DNA of 28,463 nucleotides, taken from Astrothelium macrocarpum. Taxonomy: Eukaryota; Ascomycota; Dothideomycetes; Trypetheliales; Trypetheliaceae. Below are positions 9,574 to 19,493 of the stretch, piece after piece; position 1 is the first letter of the stretch, and the number at the start of each line of letters is the position of its first letter. The DNA lies in assembly GCA_021030915.1 (NCBI GenBank), contig JAGEMR010000222.1, positions 1 through 28,463 of the forward strand, in the 5' to 3' direction. Below the pieces are notes generated by a model that saw only the letters and a program-made list of their open reading frames with translations, had not been told where the DNA came from and ran no database searches. The translations under genes and the position numbers were made by a program.

Positions 9574-11389
9574 GGTAGATAGCTGGAGGTGTTCGATTCA
9601 CGAAGAGTATCTCTGAGTTGGTTCTGTAGTTTCGCGCAACGAAATGTCTTGCTCAGAAGTGGCGGAGATGCAGAGAAACTTGGGGATTAAGGTATCTAAG
9701 ATATGCGGCTTGACTCTCACGTGAATTGTGGCCAGTGCACGTCACACATAAAAGTCTTTTCCACGTCCTTTCAGCCATCCCAACGAATATCGCATCCGAT
9801 GATATACCCTCTTTCATCGTCAGCATCTCATATATTTGTGCCGTTCACTCAGCCATAACCACTAAATTCTTAAATGCGTTCAAGACATGCCTCTGATGTG
9901 GCCACCATGACAAGCGAATTCATCTTCCTGTGCTATTGACATGGTTATCAAGCAACAGAGACATTCTAATTTAGTTCTGCAAGCGAGACTTATATTGCCT
10001 GCAAGACAACTCCCATGTGGTTCTCTGATTATTCGTAGCACTCCCTACATTATGCCTTCTACATTGCAAACAAGCCAAACAACCCTAAAAATGTTATTCG
10101 CTTCTGATTATCGGCTTAATGGCATTCAAACTTTTTATTTATGATCGGCCATAGGCTCTGATGGTTTCGAGCTCATTTCTTCAAGTGGCATGGCTTTATG
10201 TTCTGGGGTCTGGTCATACTCGGCAATTATCAGCCTGCCATGAGAATTTTTCTTGCTCAACTCAAGACAGCTGCGTTTCTGTCTTTTTCCCCGTTGTCGT
10301 GGGGTTTCTCATCCCAGATTAAGGATAACACGGATGAACAGGTAGCTGCTGATGATACCAGGGGGGGCAAATTCTCATGAAAGAGTAAATGATGCTCATA
10401 TTGATATTATACGATTAGATGACGAAGAAGGGAGCTTCCAGCGTAGGCCTTCCGTTAGTGGTAGCCAGCCAGGCCATCGCAGTTCTTGACTTGAGATGAG
10501 TACATAGCTAGGTGCTGTTTTGAGCAACATCCCTGCAGTCTCCACCTCTCGATTTTGACCTCGGAGACCGTGCGATTTGTCTTTGTGTTATCATCAGAAT
10601 GACAAGGCTGACAGTGACTCTGGTTAGCGCTATTTGCAATCCGACCGGAAATTCTAACACTGACATACAATAACTCCAAAGATGCTTGGTGGTATTGGTA
10701 GGTATTATCCATGACGATGACTTTGATGCGGTACTTGAATGGCATTCTACAGTTCAAACAGAAAGAACTTACAGTGTTAGAATCATAAATTGCCACAAAC
10801 AAGAATTAAAGTTGCCATTGGTCTAGAATGTAATGAAACGTCTATCTTAGCCCGATTATTTGGAGCCTTCAAGTGAAGTCCAAGTGCAGGAGCTCGATAT
10901 ATGAAGTCGCATTTTAAGTGTCAAATAGATTAAGGTTGATGGTTCATTACACACCAGTGCGACTTGGACAATAGAGCTTCACGAAATCATGCGGCTTACC
11001 TATTTGCGTATCATACCAGTTGATGGATGGATAGCTTATCCGGTTATTATTTTCCATACCTTATTCCCACAAAGCTTACTCACACCGCGCTGGTGCCTGC
11101 CGCAGATCTTTCCCTGCAGTGCTAGGCAGCATTCGCCACAATTAACAGCAAGCAAGAAGATTTCTGCAGGTGCCCTCTAATTGTGAGTAATAATTGATCG
11201 CATTATTTGAACTAAGTAACGGCATTACGTTGCAGGCCTGCTGCCTTGGCTATAATTCATGCGGTGAGGCTTCTGATAATTGAGTTCATTCTTTACTTAT
11301 CATCTTTTTGCTAGATTTTCATACTCCATAATCACAAACTTGCTACTTAGAGAGACGTTAGGTTAGCGAGCGAGTTTCCTTAAATCTTC
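9574..11389. other. long intergenic region between YJU2 and the BCS1-like gene
   Basis: At 1.8 kb this is the longest gene-free stretch outside the transposon blocks. It separates two divergent genes, so both promoters lie within it. No conserved protein is apparent. On the minus strand, 10668-10608 has the layout of a fungal intron (donor GTATGT, GCTAAC, acceptor CTGTCAG), which might mark a non-coding or very short coding transcript. The composition is moderately A+T-rich without the extreme bias of the transposon blocks. Confidence 0.5.
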
Positions 11390-13159
11390 ATGGCCTTTAG
11401 GATCTTGAGAAGCGCTTCATGCAGTCAACACGGCGGAGCCAATATATCCGAGCCACTTGACTTGCAAAATTTACCAGTCTCTATTCTTGAAGCTGTCTTT
11501 CCTGGATATGGTATCCTGTCGCGTTTTTTATATCAGACCGCTGGATTCGACGTTAGTAGCTTGGTTTCCATTGCCATCACCGCCATTGCCATAGTAACTG
11601 CGTCCCGATACTCGTGGCAATGGATCAGTCAGGCTTTATCTACTTTCTTCATGGCATCTGTGTATGTAGATGAGAACGATGATCTGTATAATACTTGCAT
11701 GGAATGGATTGCTGCTCAACGCATGTCGCAACGAGCGCTATCTGTCAAAGCCGTCACACAGCGTAGTAATGCTTGGGAAGAGACGAACTCGGATCAAGAT
11801 TTTATCAAGATGGCTATGGGACCAAATGGTTTATTCAACTTTGGTAAATGGGCAGCAAATGTCCCGTTACGCTATGAGCCTTATTATGGCCTTCATTATT
11901 TCCATTACAGAGGCCGACTATTCTTTGTAAAGCGTTCACAACGATCGAATACCACAATATCAGGAGCTAATATCCGAGCGAACCAAGAGGAGCTCATTGA
12001 GATCAAATGCTTGGGACGCTCCACAAAGCCTGCAAGAGAGTTGTTAGAGCACATAAAGACATGGGCACTGGAAAAGGAGAAATCCATGACAGTAATCCGC
12101 CGACCAGCTCTCAGGGAATCACGTCGCGGCGGCTGGGCAAAAGCATGGTCGCGCCCATCAAGACCCATGAGCACCGTAGTACTAGATGAGAAACAAAAGG
12201 AAGCAGTCATCACAGATATTAATGAATATCTACATCCGTTGGCCCCGAAATGGTATGCAAGCCGAGGCATTCCGTACCGACGCGGTTATTTATTCCACGG
12301 ACCACCAGGAACAGGCAAGACCAGCCTGAGCTTTGCTCTAGCAGGAATCTTCGGGCTCGAGATCCACGTCGTCAGCCTCCTTGAGCCCGCGCTGACCGAA
12401 GCGGATCTCAACCTCCTCTTCAACACACTTCCACGGCGCTGCGTCGTCCTACTTGAAGACATCGACACCGCCGGTCTCAACCGCAACAAGACCGAAAACA
12501 CCGCCGACGAAGAAAAAGAAGGCCCTTCTCTCAAGGAAAACAAGAAACCCGCGCCCTCCCACCAACCAGCCACCCAAACAACCACCTCCGAAGCTGTCCC
12601 CGACTCCCCCACCTCTCCCCAGGTCGCTGCTATGGCCGACCTCACCCGCGCCCTCTGCGCCAACTCGCACCAGCAGCGCCAGCAACCACCCCCGAATCCA
12701 GCCACCGACATCACCAGACCCGGCATCTCGCTCTCGGGCCTCCTCAACACCATCGACGGCGTGGCATCCCATGAAGGCCGCGTGCTGATCATGACGAGCA
12801 ACCACCCGGAGAAGCTCGATCCCGCACTTGTGCGGCCCGGGCGCGTGGACATGAGGATTGGGTTCGGTCCTGCGGGGAGAGAGCAAGCCGCCGAGCTGTT
12901 TGAGCGGATGTTTGATAGTGGTACGGATGGGGAGAGGACGCCGAGAGGGGAGGGAGAGAAGGTAGGGCTAGGTATGGAGGCGTTGGGGAAGGAAGAGTTG
13001 AGGGAGTTGGCGATGAAATTTGCCGAGGCGTTGCCTGAGGGCGAGTTTACGCCGGCGGAGATTCAGGGGTTTTTGTTGACGAGGCGGAAGGACCCAGGAC
13101 GTGCGGTGGAGGAGGTGGCTGAGTGGAGGGATGAGTTGTTGGGGTCGAAGAGTGGATAG
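11390..13159 (+). CDS. BCS1-like AAA ATPase (mitochondrial-type)
   Basis: Bcs1 is an inner-membrane AAA ATPase that translocates the Rieske protein for respiratory complex III; ascomycetes carry several BCS1-like paralogues of unclear function. This 589-residue single-exon protein has a membrane segment at about 55-72, a BCS1-type N-terminal domain at about 60-240, Walker A GPPGTGKTS at 304-312, Walker B VVLLEDID at 352-359, then NTIDG and the sensor/arginine-finger stretch TSNHPEKLDPALVRPGRVD. Between Walker B and the next conserved block (residue about 445) sits an insert of some 80 residues rich in Pro, Thr, Lys and Glu. It is absent from canonical Bcs1 (about 450 residues) but frequent in fungal paralogues, so I do not assign the BCS1 symbol. 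The gene is tail to tail with CDC16. The second half of the gene is noticeably more G+C-rich than the first. Confidence 0.9.
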   Translation: MAFRILRSASCSQHGGANISEPLDLQNLPVSILEAVFPGYGILSRFLYQTAGFDVSSLVSIAITAIAIVTASRYSWQWISQALSTFFMASVYVDENDDLYNTCMEWIAAQRMSQRALSVKAVTQRSNAWEETNSDQDFIKMAMGPNGLFNFGKWAANVPLRYEPYYGLHYFHYRGRLFFVKRSQRSNTTISGANIRANQEELIEIKCLGRSTKPARELLEHIKTWALEKEKSMTVIRRPALRESRRGGWAKAWSRPSRPMSTVVLDEKQKEAVITDINEYLHPLAPKWYASRGIPYRRGYLFHGPPGTGKTSLSFALAGIFGLEIHVVSLLEPALTEADLNLLFNTLPRRCVVLLEDIDTAGLNRNKTENTADEEKEGPSLKENKKPAPSHQPATQTTTSEAVPDSPTSPQVAAMADLTRALCANSHQQRQQPPPNPATDITRPGISLSGLLNTIDGVASHEGRVLIMTSNHPEKLDPALVRPGRVDMRIGFGPAGREQAAELFERMFDSGTDGERTPRGEGEKVGLGMEALGKEELRELAMKFAEALPEGEFTPAEIQGFLLTRRKDPGRAVEEVAEWRDELLGSKSG

Positions 13160-13374
13160 ATAGGATGTGGATGATGTGGATGACGTGATGATGAAAGAGT
13201 TTAAATAGAGTACATATGCCGAGACGAAGTATAGAAAACCGAACCAACCGTGTTTGATCCAATCACCATCATCCGGCTCACCGCATCCAAAAGAAACGTG
13301 CACGACTCGCAACCCCGATCCAACCTGTTATCCAAAACCCCCTACACAGACGCATTCCTTATCCAAACCCAACC

Positions 13375-15441
13375 TCACAACTCATCATCCAAATCAACAT
13401 CCATCCCATCCCCCCCAACCTCCCTCAACACCCCCTTCCTCTTCCCCTCCCTCCTTCTCCCCCTCACCCTTCCCATCTGCGCCCTCAGCTCCTCCTCCAA
13501 CACCCTCTCCGCGCCATCAGCCTCCTCCTCCTCCTCCTCCCCAACAATCGCACCCTCCCCCCTCTCCACGCCCTCCATCGCGCGGCCCAGCAGATCCTCG
13601 GCCACGGGGTCCTGCGGACTGCGGCGCAGCGCCTCGTGGAACGCGGCGACCGCCTCCCAGTGCTGGCCCAGCTCCAGCAGCACGAGTCCCTTGGCGGAGA
13701 AGGTTGCGGCCGAGCAGCCGGCCGTGTAGCGCAGGACTTCGTTGAACAAGCTGAGCGCCGTGGGGAGATTGTGGAGGCGCCGGTGGGCGTGGGCGAGGTT
13801 CGCGAGGAGCGGGACGTAGGTGGTGGGGAGGGGCGGGGGGGTGGATGCGAGGGTGGGGGAGGCGGGGGGGGAGGGGCTGGATGTGGAGCGGATGATGCCG
13901 TTGGAGCGGAGGGGTTTGCGGCCGTTGGTGGCTGTGGTGGTTGGGGGGTTGTGGGGGAAGGGTTCGTCGTAGGTGGAGGTGGCGAGGTCGCGCGCGATTT
14001 CGAGGGCGAGGTTGAAGGTGTTGATGGCTTCTTGGAGGAGGTCTTGGTGGTAGAAGACGACGCCGAGTTCGTTGAGAAGGAGCGGGTCGGTTTTGCAGAA
14101 TTCATAGGCGGTGTTGAGGTATTCTTTTGCAAGAGGGAGGTTGTTGAGGTGGAGATTTTGCATGCCGAGGAAGAGCTGGGGGAGGTGGGTTCCTTGGAAC
14201 AGTCGCGCGGCTGTAGAGTAGGCGGATATGGCCTGGTCGTGTTCGCCTTCAGCAGCAAAGGTGTGTGCAAATCCAATCCAAGCTGGTCCAAAATGAGGAT
14301 TCATCGTACTGGCTTTTGAAAAGTAACGCCGTGCTTCGGCAATGCGTGAAATAGAGAGATAGTAAACTCCGACAGCAAGCCAGGACGCTGGTTCTTCGGG
14401 ATGCGAATCTGCAAGTTCATGAGAAAGCAGGAAAAGTGCATTCTTCTCGGAGAGTTCATATAGACATGCGAGATGGACAGGCAAAGCGCCAAAATTGTAT
14501 CGGTCTGATTCGATGATGGCGGAAGTTAGGGAAAGCGCGTCAGCGAATCGACACTGTACAAAAAGGAGCTCTGCTTTGGAAAGGAGGATATCAGCGTTGG
14601 AAGAAAGATTATAGTGGGACTCCAAAGTCTCTGCCGCGGTTTTGAATTGCTCAGGATGTTCATATTTTGAGAGGCGTGTCGTGTAGAGCATCTTTGTGAA
14701 TTCGGCAGCCTCTTGAGCAGCTGAGCTGTCAACACCGCTATTCACAGATATAGTATCGAAGTTGAGAGAAGCTAAGAACTTCCACTCTTCTTCCGGAGAC
14801 ATCAGAGCATTCTTCATCAGCTGGTCAAAGGCCTCGAAGCATTGAACATCAATTCGCATGGCGTCTTTGTAGCATTCTTTTGCTCGATCAAAAGCGTTCT
14901 GCTTGGCATAGCATACGCCGCGAAGGTAACACATAGCAGCCTCGTATTTAATTTTGCTTGCATCTTCCCGATCACGCTCCTCGCTCCGGTCGACTCTATC
15001 TACCCAGTGTCCTTTACCACGCTTAGAATGGCCGTTTTGCAGGCCACTATCCACATGTTGCCATTTCCTTCTACTTCCTCCTGGAGTGGAAACAAGATGG
15101 AGGGGATTTTTGTCACCTAGCACCGATAATGCATCTTCAAATCGGCCTTGTTTGATGTAGCAATGTCCTGCAAGATAGCGGCATGAGGGATTGTTTGAGA
15201 TTAGGTCCTGGCGTGAAAGGAAGCTTTGCGCGCGTGTATAGTTGCCAGTTGAGAAATGTACTTGAGCTAACCAAAAGGCGTCCTGTTCGTCATCTGCAGC
15301 TATTGTCAACAGGTGTACAAGTAACAGGAACTGATTAACGTAACTCGTTAGAGCAAGCAGCTTATCCCCGATAAAGATGGCGGAATCATATTGATGCTTG
15401 TTCCACGCATCCTGCCGCCAACTCCGTAGAAACTTCTCCAT
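13375..15441 (-). CDS. CDC16: Anaphase-promoting complex TPR subunit CDC16/Cut9 (APC6)
   Basis: This is a scaffold subunit of the anaphase-promoting complex, the ubiquitin ligase that triggers anaphase and mitotic exit. It is built of tetratricopeptide repeats. The N-terminus MEKFLRSWRQDAWNKHQYDS matches the family start. A 51-nt intron, 15344-15294 (GTTACG...CTGCAG), is a multiple of three and has no stop, so the gene also reads through it. Removing it restores LALTNDEQDAFWLAQVHF, a conserved segment, and yields 671 residues. TPR units run through most of the protein (for example PHFGPAWIGFAHTFAAEGEH and DPLLLNELGVVFYHQDLL). A Pro/Ser/Thr-rich insert lies near residues 470-515, and the tail is acidic (EEEEEEADG, then DVDLDDEL). 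The 3' part is strongly G+C-rich. The stop codon lies 215 bp from that of the convergent BCS1-like gene. Confidence 0.93.
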   Translation of the reverse strand: MEKFLRSWRQDAWNKHQYDSAIFIGDKLLALTSYVNQFLLLVHLLTIAADDEQDAFWLAQVHFSTGNYTRAQSFLSRQDLISNNPSCRYLAGHCYIKQGRFEDALSVLGDKNPLHLVSTPGGSRRKWQHVDSGLQNGHSKRGKGHWVDRVDRSEERDREDASKIKYEAAMCYLRGVCYAKQNAFDRAKECYKDAMRIDVQCFEAFDQLMKNALMSPEEEWKFLASLNFDTISVNSGVDSSAAQEAAEFTKMLYTTRLSKYEHPEQFKTAAETLESHYNLSSNADILLSKAELLFVQCRFADALSLTSAIIESDRYNFGALPVHLACLYELSEKNALFLLSHELADSHPEEPASWLAVGVYYLSISRIAEARRYFSKASTMNPHFGPAWIGFAHTFAAEGEHDQAISAYSTAARLFQGTHLPQLFLGMQNLHLNNLPLAKEYLNTAYEFCKTDPLLLNELGVVFYHQDLLQEAINTFNLALEIARDLATSTYDEPFPHNPPTTTATNGRKPLRSNGIIRSTSSPSPPASPTLASTPPPLPTTYVPLLANLAHAHRRLHNLPTALSLFNEVLRYTAGCSAATFSAKGLVLLELGQHWEAVAAFHEALRRSPQDPVAEDLLGRAMEGVERGEGAIVGEEEEEEADGAERVLEEELRAQMGRVRGRRREGKRKGVLREVGGDGMDVDLDDEL

Positions 15442-16350
15442 ATTTTAGCAAGTGCCAGGCGAGCGAGGGGAATAAAAATGATCTTCTAGGCGACATCATC
15501 GTGCAAGGTCTGTTGACATTAGAGTCGCACCTGCGACCGAAGTAAACAAACGTCGTGGCGAGAGGCAACAGCCCGCCCAGATCAAACAAGGGCGGAGCGG
15601 GGCGGACTCCACTAATTACACGTCTCTCGAGAAAGCAAAATCCCAGAACGAAGTTTCTATTACTCAATTAAAAGCCCGACGGCCATTTAGAAAGACTCGT
15701 GACCCATGAATCAGCCATCAATAGACAGATCATAAGATTAATTGTCGGCACCAAATTCGGCTATGATTTTCTGATGTATTAGATACACATGCCATCGTCC
15801 CGACATTGACCTCTGGGAATAATTTGTCTTAGCGCCCTGAAGGGGCTCTTTCTTCAGTATGATACTTACTTCTCATACCGTGCAGCTGCCACCAATTCTA
15901 ATTTCAGTGCACGGAGATCCATCTGACCTCTTCCTCTAATTCGTCTTCCATTAATTCGCCTTTCTTAGAGCGTTATAGTAATTTTCGTCAAATCCCTGCC
16001 ATATGAGCAGAGATTGCGCAATCCGTCGCCGGGCATCGCAACTTGCCGAGGTCTGATTCCGGCTGATTGCTAGATTACGTATGAATCTCGTTAGTCCATG
16101 TTACAGTTCTACGTTTGGAATCTGAATGCCATTCTGCTATGGAACCTGCATGAGTCAGGAAATTAGTATGCGTTTTGACATTTCCGGGACATCGGCAAAA
16201 ATGGACTTACTTTTTGCGTACACTGGCCCTTTCCTCCACTCCCATGGAATACGGCGCTGCCCAGTGGCAGCCTAACAACGCATGCTCCCTGCAAGCGCTC
16301 TAGCCTGTGAAGTCGTCTCGTGACGGACACTCTCAAAGAAAGACGATCGA
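15442..16350. other. intergenic region between CDC16 and FAL1
   Basis: Both neighbours are on the minus strand, so this holds the promoter and leader of CDC16 (right after 15441) and the 3' untranslated region of FAL1. I see no coding sequence with recognisable motifs. The open frame at 15386-15667 on the minus strand overlaps the CDC16 start out of frame and is a shadow. Confidence 0.5.
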
Positions 16351-17718
16351 TTAAGAAAGAAGGTCAGCGACTAGCAACAGTCAGTAAATGTCGAAGAAAT
16401 TTGATTTCCTCCAAACTCACCATTCATAGGCATCTCATCAATTTGGGTTGAATAATAGACTGTTATATCATTAGCATGGTCTTTTTAAGCCAGCCTTATT
16501 TTTCTCTTACGTTCGATATCACGAAGGATACGAACATCCTCACTCGTGACAAAGTTAATCGCCACACCTTTCCGACCAAATCTCCCACTTCGACCAATTC
16601 TATGGATATAGTTTTCACGGTTGCTGGGAAGGTCATAGTTGATGACCAACGAAACCTGTTGCACGTCGATCCCTCGCGCCCAGACATCGGTGGATATCAA
16701 GACTCTTGAGTTACCCTGGCGAAAATCCTGCATGATGCTGTCGCGCTCTTTCTGAGGCATCTCGCCATGCATCGATGAGACGGTAAAGTTCGCATCACGC
16801 ATCTTCTCCGTCAACCAGTCGACTTTCCTGCGCGTATTGCAAAATATAACGGCCTGTGTAATGGTGAGGGTATCGTAGAGATCGCAAAGCGTGTCGAATT
16901 TCCAATCTTCCTTTTCCACTGCTATAAAGTATTGTTTCAAGCCTTCCAATGTCAATTCATCCCGCTTGACGAGGATTCGAACAGGGTCGGTCATGAATTT
17001 AGTAGTCATGTCCAGGACGTCGTAAGGTAGAGTCGCTGAGACGACGACAACTTGCGTAGCAGGAGGCAAATAGCGGTAGACATCATAGATTTGTTCACGA
17101 AACCCGCGGTTGAGCAATTCGTCAGCCTCATCCAAAACCAACATCTTAATATGACGAGTGCGGAGATTACGGCGACGGATCATATCTGCAACGCGACCCG
17201 GTGTGCCCGAAACGACATGTTGTCCGTAATCCAGCTTACGAATGTCCTCGCCCACATTTGTTCCACCAATACATGCATGACATTGGACGTTCATGTAGTC
17301 TCCCAAAGCCATTACGACGGACTGAATCTGGGTAGCTAGCTCTCGTGTGGGAGAAAGAACCAGAGCTTGAGTTTCACGGACGGCGGTATCGATGACTTGG
17401 AGAATGCTGATGGAGAAAGTCGCAGTCTTGCCTGTCCCTGATTGCGCCTGGGCAATGGTGTCGCGACCTTTGCAGATTTGAACGATGGCGCGAGACTGAA
17501 CCGCGGAGGGGGACTCGTATCCATAGGCGTAGATTCCACGAAGCAAATTCTCCTTCAGGTGCATGGCTTCAAAAGTAGGCGCGACAGTCACCTCTTTGGA
17601 TGTCGCAAACTCCATCCTCTCTGCAGGACCATTAGCCTTGAGCGCAAGGACATCAAAAAATCAGAGCAGACTGCAAATAATACATACCTTCCGCTTTTCT
17701 GTCAATGCCGTCAGCCAT
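16351..17718 (-). CDS. FAL1: DEAD-box RNA helicase FAL1 (eIF4A-III-like), four exons
   Basis: Fal1 is a nucleolar ATP-dependent RNA helicase needed for 40S subunit maturation in yeast; in other fungi the orthologue resembles eIF4A-III of the exon-junction complex. Exons 17718-17688, 17620-16511, 16459-16421 and 16370-16351 give exactly 399 residues, the family length. The three introns (67, 51 and 50 nt) carry GTATGT, GTAAGA and GTGAGT donors and CTAAT, CTAAT and CTGAC branch sites. The first exon encodes only MADGIDRKAE. The last is 20 nt and completes the conserved end DEMPMNVADLLS. Helicase motifs in spliced numbering: AQSGTGKT 69-76, PTREL 101-105, DEAD 174-177, SAT 205-207 and HRIGRSGR 350-357. 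Reading the main exon alone would falsely end in ERKRKIRLA. Head-to-head with PRP9. Confidence 0.95.
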
Positions 17719-17981
17719 CTTCGATAATATTTCAGCTTCTTTGCTTGGGTGACGGGAGAAAAGTGGAATGGTGATGAAGAGTGTGAAACTTGTAATTTGG
17801 AGCTTGGGCCGCTCCGAAATTTCTGGTATTGATACGCCTGCATCACGCCTGCAACACACCTTTGCCCTTCACCTTTATAACAGTCGCAGACCCTTACCAC
17901 TTTTTAGAAGCTCCTACCTCTCTTCCTGGGAAACGAGAGCTTGACAGTGCCATTGTTCTCTGCTTGCCGTATCCTCTCAAG
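17719..17981. promoter_or_regulatory. shared divergent promoter of FAL1 and PRP9
   Basis: Only 263 bp separate the FAL1 start codon (17718, minus) from the PRP9 start codon (17982, plus), so the two RNA-processing genes must share promoter DNA. A TATA-like TTTATAA sits at 17874-17880, about 100 bp before PRP9. The PRP9 frame stays open upstream to 17829, but the conserved protein start is at 17982. Co-regulation is an inference from spacing only. Confidence 0.6.
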
Positions 17982-19493
17982 ATGGTCCTCGAGGAGCAGC
18001 GTAACCTCCACGAGGATCTGGAACGATTAGAGCAGGCCATAAGCGATCGTGTCTCCGAAGATCCAAGACATATAAGAGATAGACTAAACCGCGACCACCA
18101 AATCGCTGGATTTCTCAAACGCATCCAAGACCAATCTACGCGTCTAAAATCCATCTACGAAGATGTTGATCAATCCCGGACCAAGGAAATTCAAGCCATT
18201 TCTACAGATGACCCGTTCGAGTCTTTTAACAAGCAAATCGGCGAGATCAAGGCCTTCCATCGCCGCTATCCCAACGAGCCGGTAGAGAATCTCGAGCGTG
18301 CATACAAGAAGCGGCAACCCGGCGACTCTGACATACCCATGTCTTCGGATATTGACAACTTGTTCACAGGAGAGGAAGGCTATGGACGCTTCTTTGACAT
18401 TTATGCGCAGCACGAAGAGTATCTCAATCTCCCAGGCATTGTCAACACCAAACGCATGACATATTTACAATACCTAGATCAATTTGACAAATTCACACCG
18501 CCGCAATGTTTATTGAGGCGGCCCGAAAAAATGACGGACAACTATTTCAAGTATCTCGGCTCGTTGGCTGACTACCTTGAAAACTTTATGCGAAAGACTA
18601 AGCCTTTAGAAGACCTGGACAAGCTCTTTGCCAGCTTCGATAGCGAATTCGAAGCCAAGTGGGAGAAGGAGGAAGTCCCTGGATGGAAAAGGGAAGAAGC
18701 TGGCGCTAGTGATGGACCTGCTACAGAAGGTTCTGGAACAGGTGTGTGGTGTCCAGATTGCGAGAAGGAGTTTGCGACGAGGAATGTGTACGAGTCACAT
18801 CTCAATGGCAAAAAGCACAAGAAAAATGCCGAGGCCAAACAAGCGCGGGGACAGACGAATGGTGTTAACGGATCAGGTCCGAGAGGATTGTCTACCCATC
18901 GATTGAAAGAGCGTGCGGTGGCAGAACGTGAATTCAGGATCACCAAGTTGGCTGCTGCCATGCAGACGGAGCGCGCTGATACGCGCACCAATGTCGAACG
19001 CAGACAAGGAATGACGGAGAGGGAACGGCAACAAGAGATCCAGGCATTGATGCAAGAAGCAGAAGAGCCAGTTGGGGTTGCGCAAGAGGATTCGGACTCT
19101 GATGGCGAAGAGAAGATCTACAATCCTTTGAAGTTGCCTCTGGCATGGGATGGAAAGCCTATTCCCTTTTGGCTGTACAAACTCCATGGTCTAGGCGTTG
19201 AGTTTCCCTGCGAGATTTGTGGTAATTTTGTCTACATGGGAAGAAGAGCATTCGACAAACATTTCAATGAACCACGACACATCTACGGCTTGAAGTGCCT
19301 GGGTATCACAAACACGACGCTCTTCCGCGAGATTACAGAAATTCAGGATGCGCTGAATTTGTGGGAAAAGATACAAAGGGACAAGCGGTCGGAGAAGTCA
19401 GGCACGGAGAATGTCGTGCAAATGGAGGATGCAGAAGGCAATGTCATGCCGGAGAAAGTCTACTACGACTTGCAGAAGCAGGGTTTGCTGTGA
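17982..19493 (+). CDS. PRP9: Splicing factor 3A subunit 3 (SF3a60 / PRP9 / Sap61)
   Basis: This is a subunit of the SF3a complex of the U2 snRNP, which stabilises U2 at the branch site during spliceosome assembly in the nucleus. From the ATG at 17982 the protein has 503 residues, against about 500 in animals. The frame is open further upstream, but MVLEEQRNLHEDLERLEQAI is the conserved family start. The SF3a60 binding segment is near residues 69-97 (KEIQAISTDDPFESFNKQIG). There are two zinc fingers of the matrin/C2H2 kind: C257, C260, H273, H279 (VWCPDCEKEF) and C410, C413, H427, H433 (FPCEICGNFVYMGRRAFDKH). The second is the invariant C-terminal SF3A3 finger. Residues 365-380 are acidic. Single exon. 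It is transcribed away from FAL1. Confidence 0.96.
   Translation: MVLEEQRNLHEDLERLEQAISDRVSEDPRHIRDRLNRDHQIAGFLKRIQDQSTRLKSIYEDVDQSRTKEIQAISTDDPFESFNKQIGEIKAFHRRYPNEPVENLERAYKKRQPGDSDIPMSSDIDNLFTGEEGYGRFFDIYAQHEEYLNLPGIVNTKRMTYLQYLDQFDKFTPPQCLLRRPEKMTDNYFKYLGSLADYLENFMRKTKPLEDLDKLFASFDSEFEAKWEKEEVPGWKREEAGASDGPATEGSGTGVWCPDCEKEFATRNVYESHLNGKKHKKNAEAKQARGQTNGVNGSGPRGLSTHRLKERAVAEREFRITKLAAAMQTERADTRTNVERRQGMTERERQQEIQALMQEAEEPVGVAQEDSDSDGEEKIYNPLKLPLAWDGKPIPFWLYKLHGLGVEFPCEICGNFVYMGRRAFDKHFNEPRHIYGLKCLGITNTTLFREITEIQDALNLWEKIQRDKRSEKSGTENVVQMEDAEGNVMPEKVYYDLQKQGLL

Noticed and set aside
8845..9582. Long plus-strand frame opposite YJU2
   Set aside because: It is the antisense shadow of a clear YJU2 reading; its Leu/Arg-rich translation comes from the Glu/Arg-rich coiled coil on the other strand.
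10455..10802. A 115-codon minus-strand frame as a protein gene
   Set aside because: There is no known motif, and intron-like signals within it break the frame; kept only as a possible transcript among the findings.
13250..14319. Proline- and glycine-rich frames opposite and alongside CDC16
   Set aside because: They are shadows caused by the high G+C content of the CDC16 3' part; CDC16 itself has conserved TPR segments throughout.
17829..17981. Upstream ATG at 17829 as the start of PRP9
   Set aside because: The family N-terminus begins at 17982, and the extension would run through most of the promoter shared with FAL1.
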